DNA of 64,000 nucleotides from Bifidobacterium moraviense (GCF_012932365.1 NZ_JAAIIH010000011.1:27095-91094); one strand, 5' to 3'; numbered from the stretch's first letter, positions 23,054-33,403 are shown. A program made the numbers and translations. The notes: generated by a model from the sequence alone, not told the origin.

Positions 23054-25681
23054 TCAGCGCAGGCCGAGCGCGTCGTACAGGAAGTCGCGCTGCAGCGTGA
23101 GCAGGTTCTCCGCCACGGTCTCGTCGTTCGTCATGTGCGTGATGCCCGCGAGCGGCAGGAACGTGTGCGGGCGGCCCGCCGCCATGAGCGCCTGCGACAG
23201 GCGCAGGCTGTGCGCGATCGTCACGTTGTCGTCGGCGAACCCGTGGATGAGCATCAGCGGGCGCGCGAGCTTGGGCGCATCCTGCACGATGCCATTGAAG
23301 CGGTAGACCTCCGGGTCGAGGCCGAGGTAGCGCTCGGTGTAGTGCGTGTCGTACAGCGTCCAGTCGGTGGGCGGAGCGCCGGCGCACGCGGCCTTGACCA
23401 CGTCGGGCGCGTCGAGCACGGCCAGCGCGGAGAGGAAGCCGCCGAACGACCAGCCGATCATGCACACCTTGTCGATGTCCGGCTGCGGACCGTCGGGCAG
23501 CTCGCGCGCCATGACGTCCGGCAGCGCGTGCACGGCGTCCACCTGATCGTCGATGGACACGTCCTTCATGTGGCCGAACATCTCGCGATCCCACTTCGGG
23601 CCGCGTCCGGTGGTGCCGCGATTGTCCGCGGTGACGACGATGAAGCCCTGATCGGCCCACCACTGCGACTCCCAGTGGTTGCGCTGCGCGGCCACGGCCT
23701 GCTGGAATCCGGGGCCGCCGTACGGCTTGAGCAGCACGGGCAGCGTGGCGGCATGCGCGTACGGGCTGGAGGCGGACGGCCGCGTGATCACGGCGATCAT
23801 GCGACGCTCGCCCAGACGCACGAACGCGGAGTTGAGCGCGAATCCGGGCACGGCGGCGGTGCTGGCGATCTCGCCGCGCACCTCGCGGGTCGCGCCGGAG
23901 CCGTCGGAGTTGTCGGTGGCCGGGATCTGCGCGATGTGCAGCATCGTGGTGCGCGGGCTCGCCATCGTCATGCCGGTGAGCACCGCGCCCTTCGCGCCGC
24001 GCGACGCGGACCACACGCCGGGCTCGCCCGTGTAGGCGGGCGTCACGCTGCCGTCGAAGCCCAGACGCACCACGTCGAAGCTGCGCGCGTCATGCTCGTC
24101 GGGGCGCTGCCACGCGATGGTCTGAGCATCGTCGTCGGTCTGCGGCAGCGGGCCTGCGACCTCGGGCGTGCGCTGCACCACGGCGAGCACGTCGTGATCG
24201 GTGACGTCGAGCACGGTGCGCACGTTCCATCCGGCCGGCGTGAACGGCACGCCGTCCGCGGTGAGGCGGTTCGTGTCGGCGTCCATGTCGTTGAGCGGGC
24301 AGATCAGGCGGCCGTCCGGCGTGAACGCGGGCGTGCCGTCGACGATGTCGATCCACTGGTCGTTGTGATGCTCCTCCAGCATGCGCGTGGCGCCGGCGGC
24401 GTTCGCGTCGGCAGGATCGGCTGCGAAGTCGACGCTGACGGCGAGCACGCGGTCGTTGCGCTGGCAGCGGTCCTGCACGAGGATGATCGGATCGCGGCCC
24501 TGCTGCCAGTTCACGCGCGCCACGTACTCGTACGCCTTGCGATCCCAGCGGATCTCGCGCGCATCGAAGCCGTTGAGCTCGCCGGTGCCGCGTAGGTCCA
24601 GCTCGGCCACGTACAGGCGCACGTCGGCGTTGCGCGTCAGCGCCTGCGCGTAGCGGCGCGACTGGGCGGGCGCGGTCGGATCGGACGGGTCGACGATGTT
24701 CCAGACCGGTTCGGGGCTGGCATCGAACGTCTCGTAGATGATGTGGCGCGAGTCGGGCGCCCACCAGAAGCCGTCGTAGCGGTCCATTTCCTCGCCGGCC
24801 ACGAATTCCGCGAGGCCGATCTTCCATGTGCGATCGCCGTGCGCGCCCTCGCCGCCCGCGCGCTCGGCGGCGTCGTTCGCGTCGCATACGCCGGCGATGC
24901 TGCCGTGCGCGTCGGGGCAGGTCGCGTTGACGGCGACTGCGCGCTCCACGGCGGTGACTTCGGCGTCGTCGGCGGATTCGGCGTCAGATGCGCCATCGGC
25001 GGCCGTGTGCATGACGGCCGGCGCCTCGTCCCAGTCGGCGATGGTCACGAGCTCCAGATGCTCGCCGGTGGTGTACAGCACGTGCGTGCCGTCCGGGCTG
25101 ATGCGCGGATTGAGCACCGGGCCGGCCTCGCCGTTCGCCAGCTCGTCCATGCCCCAGTCGTTGACGCACAGCTGACGCGTGCGCGCCGTGGGTTCCGTGG
25201 GCTGCGTGGGCTCCGACGACTCGGCAGCCGTGATCTCGGTGAGGAACAGCTGCCCGTTGATCGTGAAGACCACGCGGTCGCCTGCCGCGTCCACGCTGTA
25301 GCTCACGATGCCCGCGCCGCCTTCGCGTGCGCGTTCGCGACGCGCCTTCTCCTCGGCCGGCACGTGCTCGTTGTCGGCGTCGGCCAGCAGCTCGCGCGGA
25401 TCGGCAAGCAGGGTCTCGCGGTGCGCGCCGGACGCGTCGAACCAGCTCAGCCACAGGCTCGTCACCAGATCCTCCGGGCCATCGGAGCGCAGGAACAACG
25501 CCCGCGTGCCGTCGCCGATCGTGCGTGCCGATCGCGGCGCACCGCTCTGGAAGCGCAGCGTGCGCGCACGCCTGCGCGGAAACTCGCGGATCGCCGCCGC
25601 CTCGTCCGTCTCGACAGCACCCGTCGCGGGCACGCCCTGCGCGCCGGTCGCTCCGGTCACGTCGTCGCCGTCATTCGTCAT
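23054..25681 (-). CDS. S9 family prolyl oligopeptidase/dipeptidyl peptidase IV-like
   Basis: 875 aa. Residues ~40-600 form a beta-propeller-like N-terminal region (PRISPDGTHVLYTTGEHLEL, WWAPDSRHIIYETFD with the conserved FWWAPDS motif). Residues ~615-875 are the catalytic hydrolase domain: KPYGGPGFQQAVAAQ, ADNRGTTGRGPKWDR, nucleophile Ser in MIGWSFGGFLSALAVL, Asp in GFADDNVTIAHSL, His in GITHMTNDE. There is no signal peptide, so it probably digests imported proline-containing peptides in the cytoplasm. A ~70-residue low-complexity stretch (Asp/Glu/Ala, about 220-290) interrupts the propeller. It is divergent from the fhaA operon. Confidence 0.9.
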   Translation of the reverse strand: MTNDGDDVTGATGAQGVPATGAVETDEAAAIREFPRRRARTLRFQSGAPRSARTIGDGTRALFLRSDGPEDLVTSLWLSWFDASGAHRETLLADPRELLADADNEHVPAEEKARRERAREGGAGIVSYSVDAAGDRVVFTINGQLFLTEITAAESSEPTQPTEPTARTRQLCVNDWGMDELANGEAGPVLNPRISPDGTHVLYTTGEHLELVTIADWDEAPAVMHTAADGASDAESADDAEVTAVERAVAVNATCPDAHGSIAGVCDANDAAERAGGEGAHGDRTWKIGLAEFVAGEEMDRYDGFWWAPDSRHIIYETFDASPEPVWNIVDPSDPTAPAQSRRYAQALTRNADVRLYVAELDLRGTGELNGFDAREIRWDRKAYEYVARVNWQQGRDPIILVQDRCQRNDRVLAVSVDFAADPADANAAGATRMLEEHHNDQWIDIVDGTPAFTPDGRLICPLNDMDADTNRLTADGVPFTPAGWNVRTVLDVTDHDVLAVVQRTPEVAGPLPQTDDDAQTIAWQRPDEHDARSFDVVRLGFDGSVTPAYTGEPGVWSASRGAKGAVLTGMTMASPRTTMLHIAQIPATDNSDGSGATREVRGEIASTAAVPGFALNSAFVRLGERRMIAVITRPSASSPYAHAATLPVLLKPYGGPGFQQAVAAQRNHWESQWWADQGFIVVTADNRGTTGRGPKWDREMFGHMKDVSIDDQVDAVHALPDVMARELPDGPQPDIDKVCMIGWSFGGFLSALAVLDAPDVVKAACAGAPPTDWTLYDTHYTERYLGLDPEVYRFNGIVQDAPKLARPLMLIHGFADDNVTIAHSLRLSQALMAAGRPHTFLPLAGITHMTNDETVAENLLTLQRDFLYDALGLR

Positions 25682-26140
25682 ATCGTCCTCGCTCCTCGCG
25701 TTCCTTCGGCAGCGCGACGTCGTCCGCCGATCTCGTCCGCCGGCGTCGGCATCGTCTGCTTCGTTTCACATCCGTCGCGCACGACCTCCCGCAATGACGC
25801 ATCCGTCGCGCGCGCCGATCGTCGCCCACTATATGCCCGCGCCCACCGGCACGCCCCCGCGCGTCCGCGCCCGCCGCCCACCACGGAGCGCAGCGGAGAC
25901 GGAGAAGACGGATTAGGGCGGATTCCCCACCGACACGCGATTTCGCCACAAATGTTCGCCGATCGCGCCAGCGTCGCACACGCAGCCGCCGCAAAACGTG
26001 GCGAACGCCCCACGCACACCCCACGCGGCCCCACGAAACCCCGCGCGCCCGAGCGAATACTTGCAAGGGTTTCACATCACCGACGCCCCGAGGCCCATGA
26101 GCCGCGTACCATGGGAAACAGTATGAAGAAAGGGAGTACC
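25682..26140. other. Divergent promoter region of the S9 peptidase and the fhaA-pknB cluster
   Basis: 459 bp with no supported gene and none of the inverted-repeat elements, which is notable because most gaps this long have them. TTGCAA at about 26060 could be a -35 for the fhaA operon, but no good -10 follows. An upstream in-frame ATG at 26123 lacks a ribosome site. Confidence 0.45.
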
Positions 26141-26842
26141 ATGAGCTTTCTCGATCGATTCGAGCAGAAGGTCGAAGGCGCAGTGAACGGCGTGTTCTCC
26201 AAATTCGGCTCGAAGGACCTGCAGCCGGTGGACCTGTCCAGCGCATTGGAGCGCGAGATCGACGCGCAGGCCATGCCCGTGGGACGCGACCGCACCGTGG
26301 CCCCCAACGAGTACCGGTTCAAGCTGAGCACGCCCGACTTCGACCGCATCGAATCGTGGGGCAGCGAGGCGATGGCCAACGAACTGGCCGACAACCTCAC
26401 CAAGTACGCCGAAAGCCAGCACTACGCGTTCATCGGCCCGGTGGTGGTGATCTTCGAGGAGGATCTGGACCTCGCCAAGGGCGACTTCCACCTCACCAGC
26501 GAATCCGTGCAGGGCAACGCCGCGCCCGTCACCGCGCCGAGCGAGACCAAGGACTGCCCGGTGCTGGAGATCAACGGCCGCCAGTACCTGCTCACCGCCT
26601 CCCAGACCGTGCTGGGCCGCGGCTCCAACTGCGACATCGTCATCGACGACCCCGGCATCTCCCGCAAGCATCTGGAGATCGACATCACGGACAAGGGCGT
26701 CATCGCCCGCGACCTCGGCTCCACCAACGGCACGTACGTCGAGGGCCATCAGGTGCCCGCCGCCACGCTGCTGGACGGCAACACCATCACCATCGGCCGC
26801 ACGCGCATCCGCTACTGGGCCTCGTCCCAGGAGCAGGAGTAG
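26141..26842 (+). CDS. fhaA: FHA domain protein FhaA (DUF3662 + FHA)
   Basis: 233 aa from the ATG at 26141, preceded by AAAGGGAG at ideal spacing. Residues 1-115 are the DUF3662 domain (MSFLDRFEQKVEGAVNGVF, LERE(I)DAQAMPVGRDRTVAPN). Residues ~145-230 are an FHA phosphothreonine-binding domain with VLGRGSNCDIVIDDPGISRKH and DLGSTNGTYV. In mycobacteria FhaA is a substrate of PknB and interacts with the lipid II flippase MviN and with PBPs. The linker between domains is shorter than in mycobacteria. It is the first gene of the seven-gene signalling/cell-wall operon. Confidence 0.95.
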   Translation: MSFLDRFEQKVEGAVNGVFSKFGSKDLQPVDLSSALEREIDAQAMPVGRDRTVAPNEYRFKLSTPDFDRIESWGSEAMANELADNLTKYAESQHYAFIGPVVVIFEEDLDLAKGDFHLTSESVQGNAAPVTAPSETKDCPVLEINGRQYLLTASQTVLGRGSNCDIVIDDPGISRKHLEIDITDKGVIARDLGSTNGTYVEGHQVPAATLLDGNTITIGRTRIRYWASSQEQE

Positions 26843-26882
26843 TCCGCGCCGCGTCCGGCGTCACGACGGATAGGTCGTCATC

Positions 26883-27524
26883 ATGACGGAACTCACATTC
26901 GCACTCCTCAAGTACGGGTTCCTCGTACTGCTGTGGGTGTTCGTATGGCTTGCCGTGCGCTCCCTGCACCGCGACATCGCCTCGTTCAGCCCCAAGCCCT
27001 CGCGCTCGCGCCGCAAGCGCGAGAAGGCCGCCAAGCGCGCCGCCTCCGCGCCCGTGCCGCAGGCCGAACCGCAGCGCCCGCACACGCAGCAGCCGCTGCC
27101 GCCGCAGCCGAACCCGTCCGCCGGGCCCGGCGCGCAGTCGTCCCGTCAGACGCCCCAGAACCAGGGCCCGAACGCCCAGTCCCAGCCGCATCCGCTGCAG
27201 GCGCAGCAGAATCAGGCCCGTCGCGCCTCCTCCCCCACGCTGCTGGTGGTGGTGGACGGCCCGCTCGCCGGCGCCACCGTCCCGCTCACGTCGGACGCCA
27301 TCACCATCGGCCGCGCCGCGTCCAACACGGTCGTGCTCAACGACGAGTTCGTCTCCGGACACCACGCGCGCGTCTACGCCGACCCGACCTCCGGCCAGTG
27401 GGCCATCGAGGACCTCGGTTCCATGAACGGCACCGTCGTGGCCGGTCAGCGCATCGCCGCGCCCACCATCCTTCCCGCCCGCGTCCCCGTGCGCATCGGC
27501 GCCACCACCCTCGAATTGAGGTAG
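26883..27524 (+). CDS. fhaB: Membrane-anchored FHA domain protein FhaB (FipA-like)
   Basis: 213 aa. One N-terminal membrane helix (LLKYGFLVLLWVFVWLAV) is followed by a basic juxtamembrane segment (SPKPSRSRRKREKAAK), a Gln/Pro-rich linker (about 55-115), and a C-terminal FHA domain with AITIGRAASNTVVLNDEFVSGHHARV and DLGSMNGTVV. Mycobacterial FhaB/FipA binds FtsQ and FtsZ after phosphorylation and is read by the phosphatase and kinases next to it. It lies 40 bp after fhaA, and its end overlaps the ribosome site of the phosphatase gene. Confidence 0.94.
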   Translation: MTELTFALLKYGFLVLLWVFVWLAVRSLHRDIASFSPKPSRSRRKREKAAKRAASAPVPQAEPQRPHTQQPLPPQPNPSAGPGAQSSRQTPQNQGPNAQSQPHPLQAQQNQARRASSPTLLVVVDGPLAGATVPLTSDAITIGRAASNTVVLNDEFVSGHHARVYADPTSGQWAIEDLGSMNGTVVAGQRIAAPTILPARVPVRIGATTLELR

Positions 27525-27530
27525 CCGCCG

Positions 27531-29207
27531 ATGCCCGATTCCGCAACGCTGTTCCTCTACTCCACCACCGTCTCCGACGTGGGGTACGTCCGTAGCAACA
27601 ATCAGGACTCGTCGTTCGCCGGCGAGCACCTGCTCGCCATCTGCGACGGCATGGGAGGCCATGCGGGAGGCGACACGGCATCGACCATCGCGATCCGCTC
27701 GCTCGCGCACATCGAGCACAACGACTCCACGTCCGGCAGCAAGGATCCGGCCGCGGTGAAGACCGTGGCGGAGATGATGGAGAACTCCGTGCTGGCCGCG
27801 CACGACGCGATCGTGGGCAAGGCGCGCCGCGAGCGCAAGCTGTCCGGCATGGGCACCACGGTCACGGCGGTGGCGCTGGTGGCCGGCTACTGGGTGCTGG
27901 CGCACATCGGCGACTCGCGCGCGTACCTGCTGCGCGACGGGCACCTGATCCGCATGACCAAGGACCACAGCTACGTGCAGCATCTCATCGACACGGGCCG
28001 CATCACGCCCGCGGAGGCGAAGAACCATCCGCAGCGCAACGTGGTGATGCGCGTGCTGGGCGACTTCGACATCGACCCGCGCCCGGACGTCTCGGTCCAC
28101 GTGGCACGTCCGACCGACCGCTGGCTGCTGTGCTCCGACGGCCTGTGCGGCGTGCTCGCGGACTCGACGATCGCCACGACGCTGGCCTCCGTGGCCGACC
28201 AGAACGCCTGCGCGCAGCAGCTCGTGCAGATGGCGCTCAAGGCCGGCAGCACGGACAACGTGACGGCCGTGGTGGGCGACGCGACGCTGGCGCTGGACGC
28301 GGACGCGTTCGACCTGCCGCACCAGACCCCGCTGATCGGCGGCGCGGCGAGCGCCACGCTGGAGCCCCTCGCGGACATCGTGGACGAGCCCGTGGCGGCG
28401 GCGCCCCGGCTCAAGGACGACCACGACTCCCCCGCCTCGCGCGCGGCGGCGCTCACGCAGACCATGTCGCAGCGCATCGCGGCCGAGCAGGCCAGCAAGG
28501 GCGCGGACGGCAAGTCCGAGGGCCAGCGCGTGGCCCAGCCCTCCGCCGAGCGCGCGGAGACCGGCGAGCTGCAGGTGCCGGACACCGGCGAGATCCCGGT
28601 GGTGCAGAAGCGCGACGGGCGCGTGAGCGCGGACCCGAACGACCCGGACGTGGCCAAGGCGATCGTGCGCGAGCAGCGCGCCCACGAGGGCACCGCGCGC
28701 AGGCGCCGCAAGCGCGGGCGCGTGGCGGTGCTGATCGCGGTGCTGGCGGCGCTGGCCATGCTCTGCGGCGCGGTCTACGGCACGTTCGCGTGGATCCGCA
28801 CGCGCTACTACGTGGGCGAGGCCGACGGCTACATGACGATCTACCGCGGCGTGCCCACGAACATCTTCGGCCTGCAGCTGAGCCGCGAGGTGGAGCGCAC
28901 CGACGTGAGCCTCGACTCGCTGCCGCAGAGCTGGCAGGACCGGCTCGAGGCGGGCATCGTGGTGGATGATCTGGACGCCGCGCACGAGCGCGCGAACTAC
29001 ATCGACAACGAGATCCGCGCGATCACGGAGAACGCGCAGGCCTCCGCGAGCCCCACGCCCACCGCATCCGATTCCGCGTCGGCGTCCGAGTCCGGCACGC
29101 CCGCACCCGCCGACTCCGCGACCCCGTCCGGCGGCGCGTCCTCCGCCGCGCAGACGCAGCCGAACGCGCAGTCGCCCGCGTCGCCGTCGCAGGGAGGCGC
29201 GCAATGA
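27531..29207 (+). CDS. pstP: PP2C-family Ser/Thr protein phosphatase PstP
   Basis: 558 aa. Residues 8-250 form the PPM catalytic domain: GYVRSNNQDSSF, the metal-binding ICDGMGGHAGGD (Asp39-Gly40), SGMGTTVTAVAL, HIGDSRAYLLRDG, LCSDGLCGVL, and GSTDNVTAVV. A hydrophilic cytoplasmic linker (about 270-395) precedes one membrane helix (VLIAVLAALAMLCGAVYG, about 397-420). A ~135-residue outer domain ends in a Ser/Ala/Pro-rich tail. It reverses phosphorylation by the two kinases downstream. GAGG for its start codon overlaps the fhaB stop region; its stop overlaps the rodA start as ATGA, so translation is probably coupled. Confidence 0.95.
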   Translation: MPDSATLFLYSTTVSDVGYVRSNNQDSSFAGEHLLAICDGMGGHAGGDTASTIAIRSLAHIEHNDSTSGSKDPAAVKTVAEMMENSVLAAHDAIVGKARRERKLSGMGTTVTAVALVAGYWVLAHIGDSRAYLLRDGHLIRMTKDHSYVQHLIDTGRITPAEAKNHPQRNVVMRVLGDFDIDPRPDVSVHVARPTDRWLLCSDGLCGVLADSTIATTLASVADQNACAQQLVQMALKAGSTDNVTAVVGDATLALDADAFDLPHQTPLIGGAASATLEPLADIVDEPVAAAPRLKDDHDSPASRAAALTQTMSQRIAAEQASKGADGKSEGQRVAQPSAERAETGELQVPDTGEIPVVQKRDGRVSADPNDPDVAKAIVREQRAHEGTARRRRKRGRVAVLIAVLAALAMLCGAVYGTFAWIRTRYYVGEADGYMTIYRGVPTNIFGLQLSREVERTDVSLDSLPQSWQDRLEAGIVVDDLDAAHERANYIDNEIRAITENAQASASPTPTASDSASASESGTPAPADSATPSGGASSAAQTQPNAQSPASPSQGGAQ

Positions 29208-30991
29208 CCGGCACCCGCATCCGTCAGCTCCTGTTGCTGCTGCTGTCCTTCGCCATCGTGGCGCTCGGCTTCTTCCAGATGTTCGAGCGCACGCTGGGCA
29301 CCGTCCCCACCGACTTCACGGTGCGTCTGCTCGTGGTGGGCGCGCTGTTCATGGCGCTGTGGGCGCTGCTCGCCCGCTTCCAGCCGTACGGCTCGCAGAC
29401 GCTCATCCCGTGCGTGGTGCTGCTCAGCGGCATCGGCGTGCTCATCATCGCGCGCATCGACGTGAACCAGAAGACCTCGGTGGCCTCGCGCCAGCTGCTC
29501 TGGCTGGCGGCCGCGCTGGCGCTGTGCTGCGTGCTGGTGGCCACGCTGCGCGACTACCGCATCCTGCGGCGGTTCTCCTACGTGAGCATGGTGGCGGGCC
29601 TCGTGCTGCTGCTCGCGCCCATGCTGCCCGGCCTGGGCCACGAGGAGGGCGGCTCGCGCATCTGGATCAAGATCGGCTCGTACACCATGCAGCCGGCCGA
29701 GTTCGCCAAGCTGTTCCTCGCGTTCTTCTTCGCCGCGTACCTGTTCGACCACCGCGACCAGCTGGCCGTGGGCGGGCGCAAGGTGTTCGGCTTCCGTTTC
29801 CCGCGCATCAAGGATCTGGGGCCGATCATGATCGTGTGGGCGGTGTCCATGGGCGTGCTGGTGATGCAGCGCGATCTGGGCACGTCGCTCATGTTCTTCG
29901 CGATGTTCGTCTCGATGCTGTACGTGGCCACCGGGCGTCCCAGCTGGATCGTGATCGGCGTGGCGGCGTTCGCGGTGGGCGCGGTGCTCGCCTCCTCGAT
30001 CTTCAGCCACGTGGGCAACCGCGTCAACGCCTGGCTGCATCCGTTCGACGCCGACGTGTACAACGCGGTGGGCGGCTCCGAGCAGATCGTCAAGGGCGTG
30101 TTCGGCCTCGCCGCGGGCGGGCTCACGGGCACGGGACTCGGTCAGGGCCACCCGTACATCACGCCGCTGAGCTTCTCCGACTTCATCTACGCCTCCGTGG
30201 GCGAGGAGCTGGGCCTGGTGGGCGTGCTCGCCATCCTGATGCTCTACCTCATCATCATCGGCACCGGCATGGTGACGGCCATGAAGATCAAGGACGGCTT
30301 CGGCAAGCTGCTGGCGTCCGGCCTGGTGTTCACGATGGCGTTCCAGGTGTTCACCGTGGTGGGCGGCGTCACGCTGGTGATCCCGCTGACCGGCCTGACC
30401 ATGCCGTACATGGCGGCCGGCGGCTCCAGCCTCATCGCGAACATGGTGCTCATGGCGCTGCTCGTGGTGATCTCCAACGCGGCGAACAAGCCGCAGCCGG
30501 ACACCACGTCCGGCACGTTCCAGTACGAGGCGCTGGCCGTGCTGCGCGAGCAGGAGGTGCGCGAGCGCGCCGAGCAGCTCAGGGCGGAGCGCGAACGCAA
30601 CGCGCAGGCCACGCAGGTGATCGACGTGCGCGGTCCCAGGCACGGCGCGCACGCGGCGGGCGCCGCGGTTTCGGCGGACGCGCCGGAGGCCGAGTCCGGG
30701 GAGGCGCCGACCGAGGCGCTGGGCGTGCGCGACGCGGCGCAGGCGTACGAAGGGTACGACGGCGACGGCCGCGACGGCAACCCCTACGCCGACTACGACA
30801 TCGGCTACGACGCCTACGATGACGAGGACGACGCGGATCTGGACGAGCTCGTGGAGACGCACGAGCAGCCGCGCGTGACCGACGAGATGATCGAACGCCA
30901 CGCGCGTCACGCCCAGCACGCCCGCGACGAACGCGACGAGTCCGCCGACACGAACCACGAGCACGACCAGAAGAAGGAGGCCGACCGGTGA
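29204..30991 (+). CDS. rodA: RodA/FtsW-family peptidoglycan glycosyltransferase (SEDS)
   Basis: 595 aa with ten membrane helices through residue ~430. SEDS signatures are visible: GGSRIWIKIGSYTMQPAEFAKL, MQRDLGTSLMFF, AAGGLTGTGLGQGHPYITPL and SDFIYASVGEELGLVG with the catalytic-region Asp/Glu. These enzymes polymerise lipid II together with a class B PBP, here encoded by the next gene. The C-terminal ~165 residues form an unusually long cytoplasmic tail: first Arg/Glu/Gln-rich (RERAEQLRAERERNAQATQV), then very acidic with Asp/Tyr repeats (YDGDGRDGNPYADYDIGYDA), and ending His-rich. The tail could be a docking or phosphorylation region; that is inference. Confidence 0.95.
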   Translation: MTGTRIRQLLLLLLSFAIVALGFFQMFERTLGTVPTDFTVRLLVVGALFMALWALLARFQPYGSQTLIPCVVLLSGIGVLIIARIDVNQKTSVASRQLLWLAAALALCCVLVATLRDYRILRRFSYVSMVAGLVLLLAPMLPGLGHEEGGSRIWIKIGSYTMQPAEFAKLFLAFFFAAYLFDHRDQLAVGGRKVFGFRFPRIKDLGPIMIVWAVSMGVLVMQRDLGTSLMFFAMFVSMLYVATGRPSWIVIGVAAFAVGAVLASSIFSHVGNRVNAWLHPFDADVYNAVGGSEQIVKGVFGLAAGGLTGTGLGQGHPYITPLSFSDFIYASVGEELGLVGVLAILMLYLIIIGTGMVTAMKIKDGFGKLLASGLVFTMAFQVFTVVGGVTLVIPLTGLTMPYMAAGGSSLIANMVLMALLVVISNAANKPQPDTTSGTFQYEALAVLREQEVRERAEQLRAERERNAQATQVIDVRGPRHGAHAAGAAVSADAPEAESGEAPTEALGVRDAAQAYEGYDGDGRDGNPYADYDIGYDAYDDEDDADLDELVETHEQPRVTDEMIERHARHAQHARDERDESADTNHEHDQKKEADR

Positions 30992-32445
30992 ACAAATCCC
31001 TGCGGCAGCTCTTCACGGCCGTCATCGTCCTGTTCACGATCCTGGGGCTCTCCAGCACCATCATCATGGCCGTCCGCGCCAACGACCTCAACGCGGACGG
31101 GCGCAACCGCCGCGGCCTGTACTCCGAGTACGGCGTGCCGCGCGGCGCGATCCTCGCCTCCGACGGCAGCGTGCTCGCCCAGTCCGACCCGGTCAACGAC
31201 GCGTTCAACTACCAGCGCAAGTACACGGACGGTCCCACGTTCGCGGCCGTGACCGGCTACTATTCGATCGTCTCGCGCTCCGACCGCGGCATCGAGGCCT
31301 CGCGCAACTCGCTGCTCTCCGGCCAGTCCGACAGCCTGTGGCTCGACCGCATCACCTCGCTGTTCACCGGCTCGCAGACCAAGGGCGCCACCGTGGAGAC
31401 GTCGATCGACGCGAAGCTGCAGCGCACGGCCATGGAGGCGCTCGGCGACAACGACGGCGCCGTGGTGGCGATCGAACCCAAGACCGGGCGCATCCTAGTG
31501 ATGGCCAGCACCCCCAGCTACGACCCGAACGCGCTCGCCTCGCACGACGGCGGCACCGCGATCAGCGCGTACCAGCAGGTGGTGGACGCCAACGGCAACC
31601 CGATGCTCAACCGCACGATCAGCGAACACTACCCGCCCGGATCCACGTTCAAGCTCGTGGTGGCGGCCGCGGCGCTCGAATCCGGGTACACGCAGGACAC
31701 GCAGATCCCCGCCGGCTCCAGCTACACGCTGCCCGGCACCGCCACCAACCTGACCAACACCACCAACGCGGCGGCCGGTTCCAACGGGCAGATCAGCCTC
31801 AGGGACGCGCTCACGTGGTCCAGCAACACCGCGTTCGCGCAGCTGGGCGTGAAGCTCGGCAACGACGCGGTGAGCGCGCAGGCGGCCAAGCTCGGGTTCG
31901 GCACCGACGTGACGATCGACGCGTCCGGCTCCGGCGACCGATCGATCACCGCCACCGCCTCGAACTTCCCCAAGACCACCGGTGACGACAAGCTCGCGCT
32001 CGCCTCGATCGGCCAGGGCGACAACGTCGTCACGCCGCTGCAGAACGCGATGGTGGCGGCCGCGGTGGCCAACGGCGGCAAGCTCATGGCCCCCACGCTC
32101 GTGGACCGCGTGCGCGGGTCGGACCTGAGCGTGATCGACCAGACCAAGGCCACGGTGTTCTCGCAGGCGTTCTCGCAGAGCACGGCGGACGCGCTCAAGG
32201 AGATGATGAAGTCCGTGGTGGCCAGCGACGCGCCGAGCCTGCAGCTGCAGCAGGGCGTGGCGGCCAAGACGGGTACCGCGCAGATCGGCGATGGCAGTAG
32301 GATCGACGGCTGGACCGTGGGATTCGCCCCGGCCGACGATCCGAAGATCGCGGTGGCCGTGGTGGTCCACAACGTCACCGGATACGGCGTGACCACCGCC
32401 GGTCCGATCATGAAGCAAGTCATGGAGGAGGCGCTGAAGCAATGA
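30988..32445 (+). CDS. pbpA: Class B penicillin-binding protein (PbpA-type transpeptidase)
   Basis: 485 aa from a GTG at 30988 that overlaps the rodA stop (GTGA) and has AAGGAGG upstream. One N-terminal membrane helix (FTAVIVLFTILGLSSTIIMAV) is followed by a short dimerisation region and the transpeptidase domain. The active-site motifs are STFK with Ser219 in YPPGSTFKLVVAAAALESGY, SSN in LTWSSNTAFAQLG, and KTGTAQ in GVAAKTGTAQIGDGS. It is short for a PBP2 protein and matches mycobacterial PbpA, which sits at the same place in the operon. It cross-links septal or polar wall made by RodA. Confidence 0.95.
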   Translation: MNKSLRQLFTAVIVLFTILGLSSTIIMAVRANDLNADGRNRRGLYSEYGVPRGAILASDGSVLAQSDPVNDAFNYQRKYTDGPTFAAVTGYYSIVSRSDRGIEASRNSLLSGQSDSLWLDRITSLFTGSQTKGATVETSIDAKLQRTAMEALGDNDGAVVAIEPKTGRILVMASTPSYDPNALASHDGGTAISAYQQVVDANGNPMLNRTISEHYPPGSTFKLVVAAAALESGYTQDTQIPAGSSYTLPGTATNLTNTTNAAAGSNGQISLRDALTWSSNTAFAQLGVKLGNDAVSAQAAKLGFGTDVTIDASGSGDRSITATASNFPKTTGDDKLALASIGQGDNVVTPLQNAMVAAAVANGGKLMAPTLVDRVRGSDLSVIDQTKATVFSQAFSQSTADALKEMMKSVVASDAPSLQLQQGVAAKTGTAQIGDGSRIDGWTVGFAPADDPKIAVAVVVHNVTGYGVTTAGPIMKQVMEEALKQ

Positions 32446-33403
32446 GACTCATCGAAGGCCAGCTCATCCATCGGCGCTACCGGCTCGACCAGCGTCTGGC
32501 CCAAGGCGGCATGGGCGAGGTGTGGAAGGGCTACGACATCCAGCTCGGACGCCCGGTGGCCATCAAGGCGCTGCGCCGCGACACGCAGGACACCGAGGCC
32601 AAGCTCAAGCGCCTGCGCGCCGAGGCCCACAACTCCGCCAATCTGGCGCACCCCAACATCGCCGCGCTGTTCGAGTACTACGAGCACGACGGCATCGGCT
32701 TCCTCATCATGGAGTACGTGCCCAGCAAGTCGCTGGCGGACATCTACCACGAGAAGGGCGCCATGAGCCCGCTCGAGCTGCTGCCCATCCTCATCCAGAC
32801 CGCGCGCGGCCTGTTCGTGGCGCACAGCCACGGCGTGATCCACCGCGACGTGAAGCCCGCGAACATCATGGTCTCGGACACCGGCGAGGTGAAGATCACC
32901 GACTTCGGCGTCTCGTACTCCACCAATCAGGTGCAGATCACGCAGGACGGCATGGTGGTGGGCACCGCGCAGTACATCTCGCCCGAGCAGGCGCAGGGAC
33001 TCACGGCCACGCCGCAGTCCGACATCTACTCGCTGGGCGTGGTGGCGTACGAGGGCCTCGCGGGGCATCGTCCGTTCACCGGCGCCACGGCCGTGGACAT
33101 CGCCGCCGCGCACGTGAACGAGGAGGTGCCGCCGCTGCCCGACTCGGTGGACACGCAGCTGGCGCACTTCGTGATGGCGATGCTCGCCAAGGACCCGCAG
33201 GACAGGCCCGCGGACGCGCTCGTGGTCTCGCGCACGCTCGCGAAGATCGAACGCCGCCTGCTGGACCAGGAGACGCCCAACACCGAGACGATCCTCGGCG
33301 CCGGCGGCAGACTTCCCCGACGCGTGGTGAGCGCACCGCACAGGGCGGCGCTGCTCGACGCCCCGGGAACGCATGAGAGAACGAACATTCAGGAGGGATC
33401 GCG

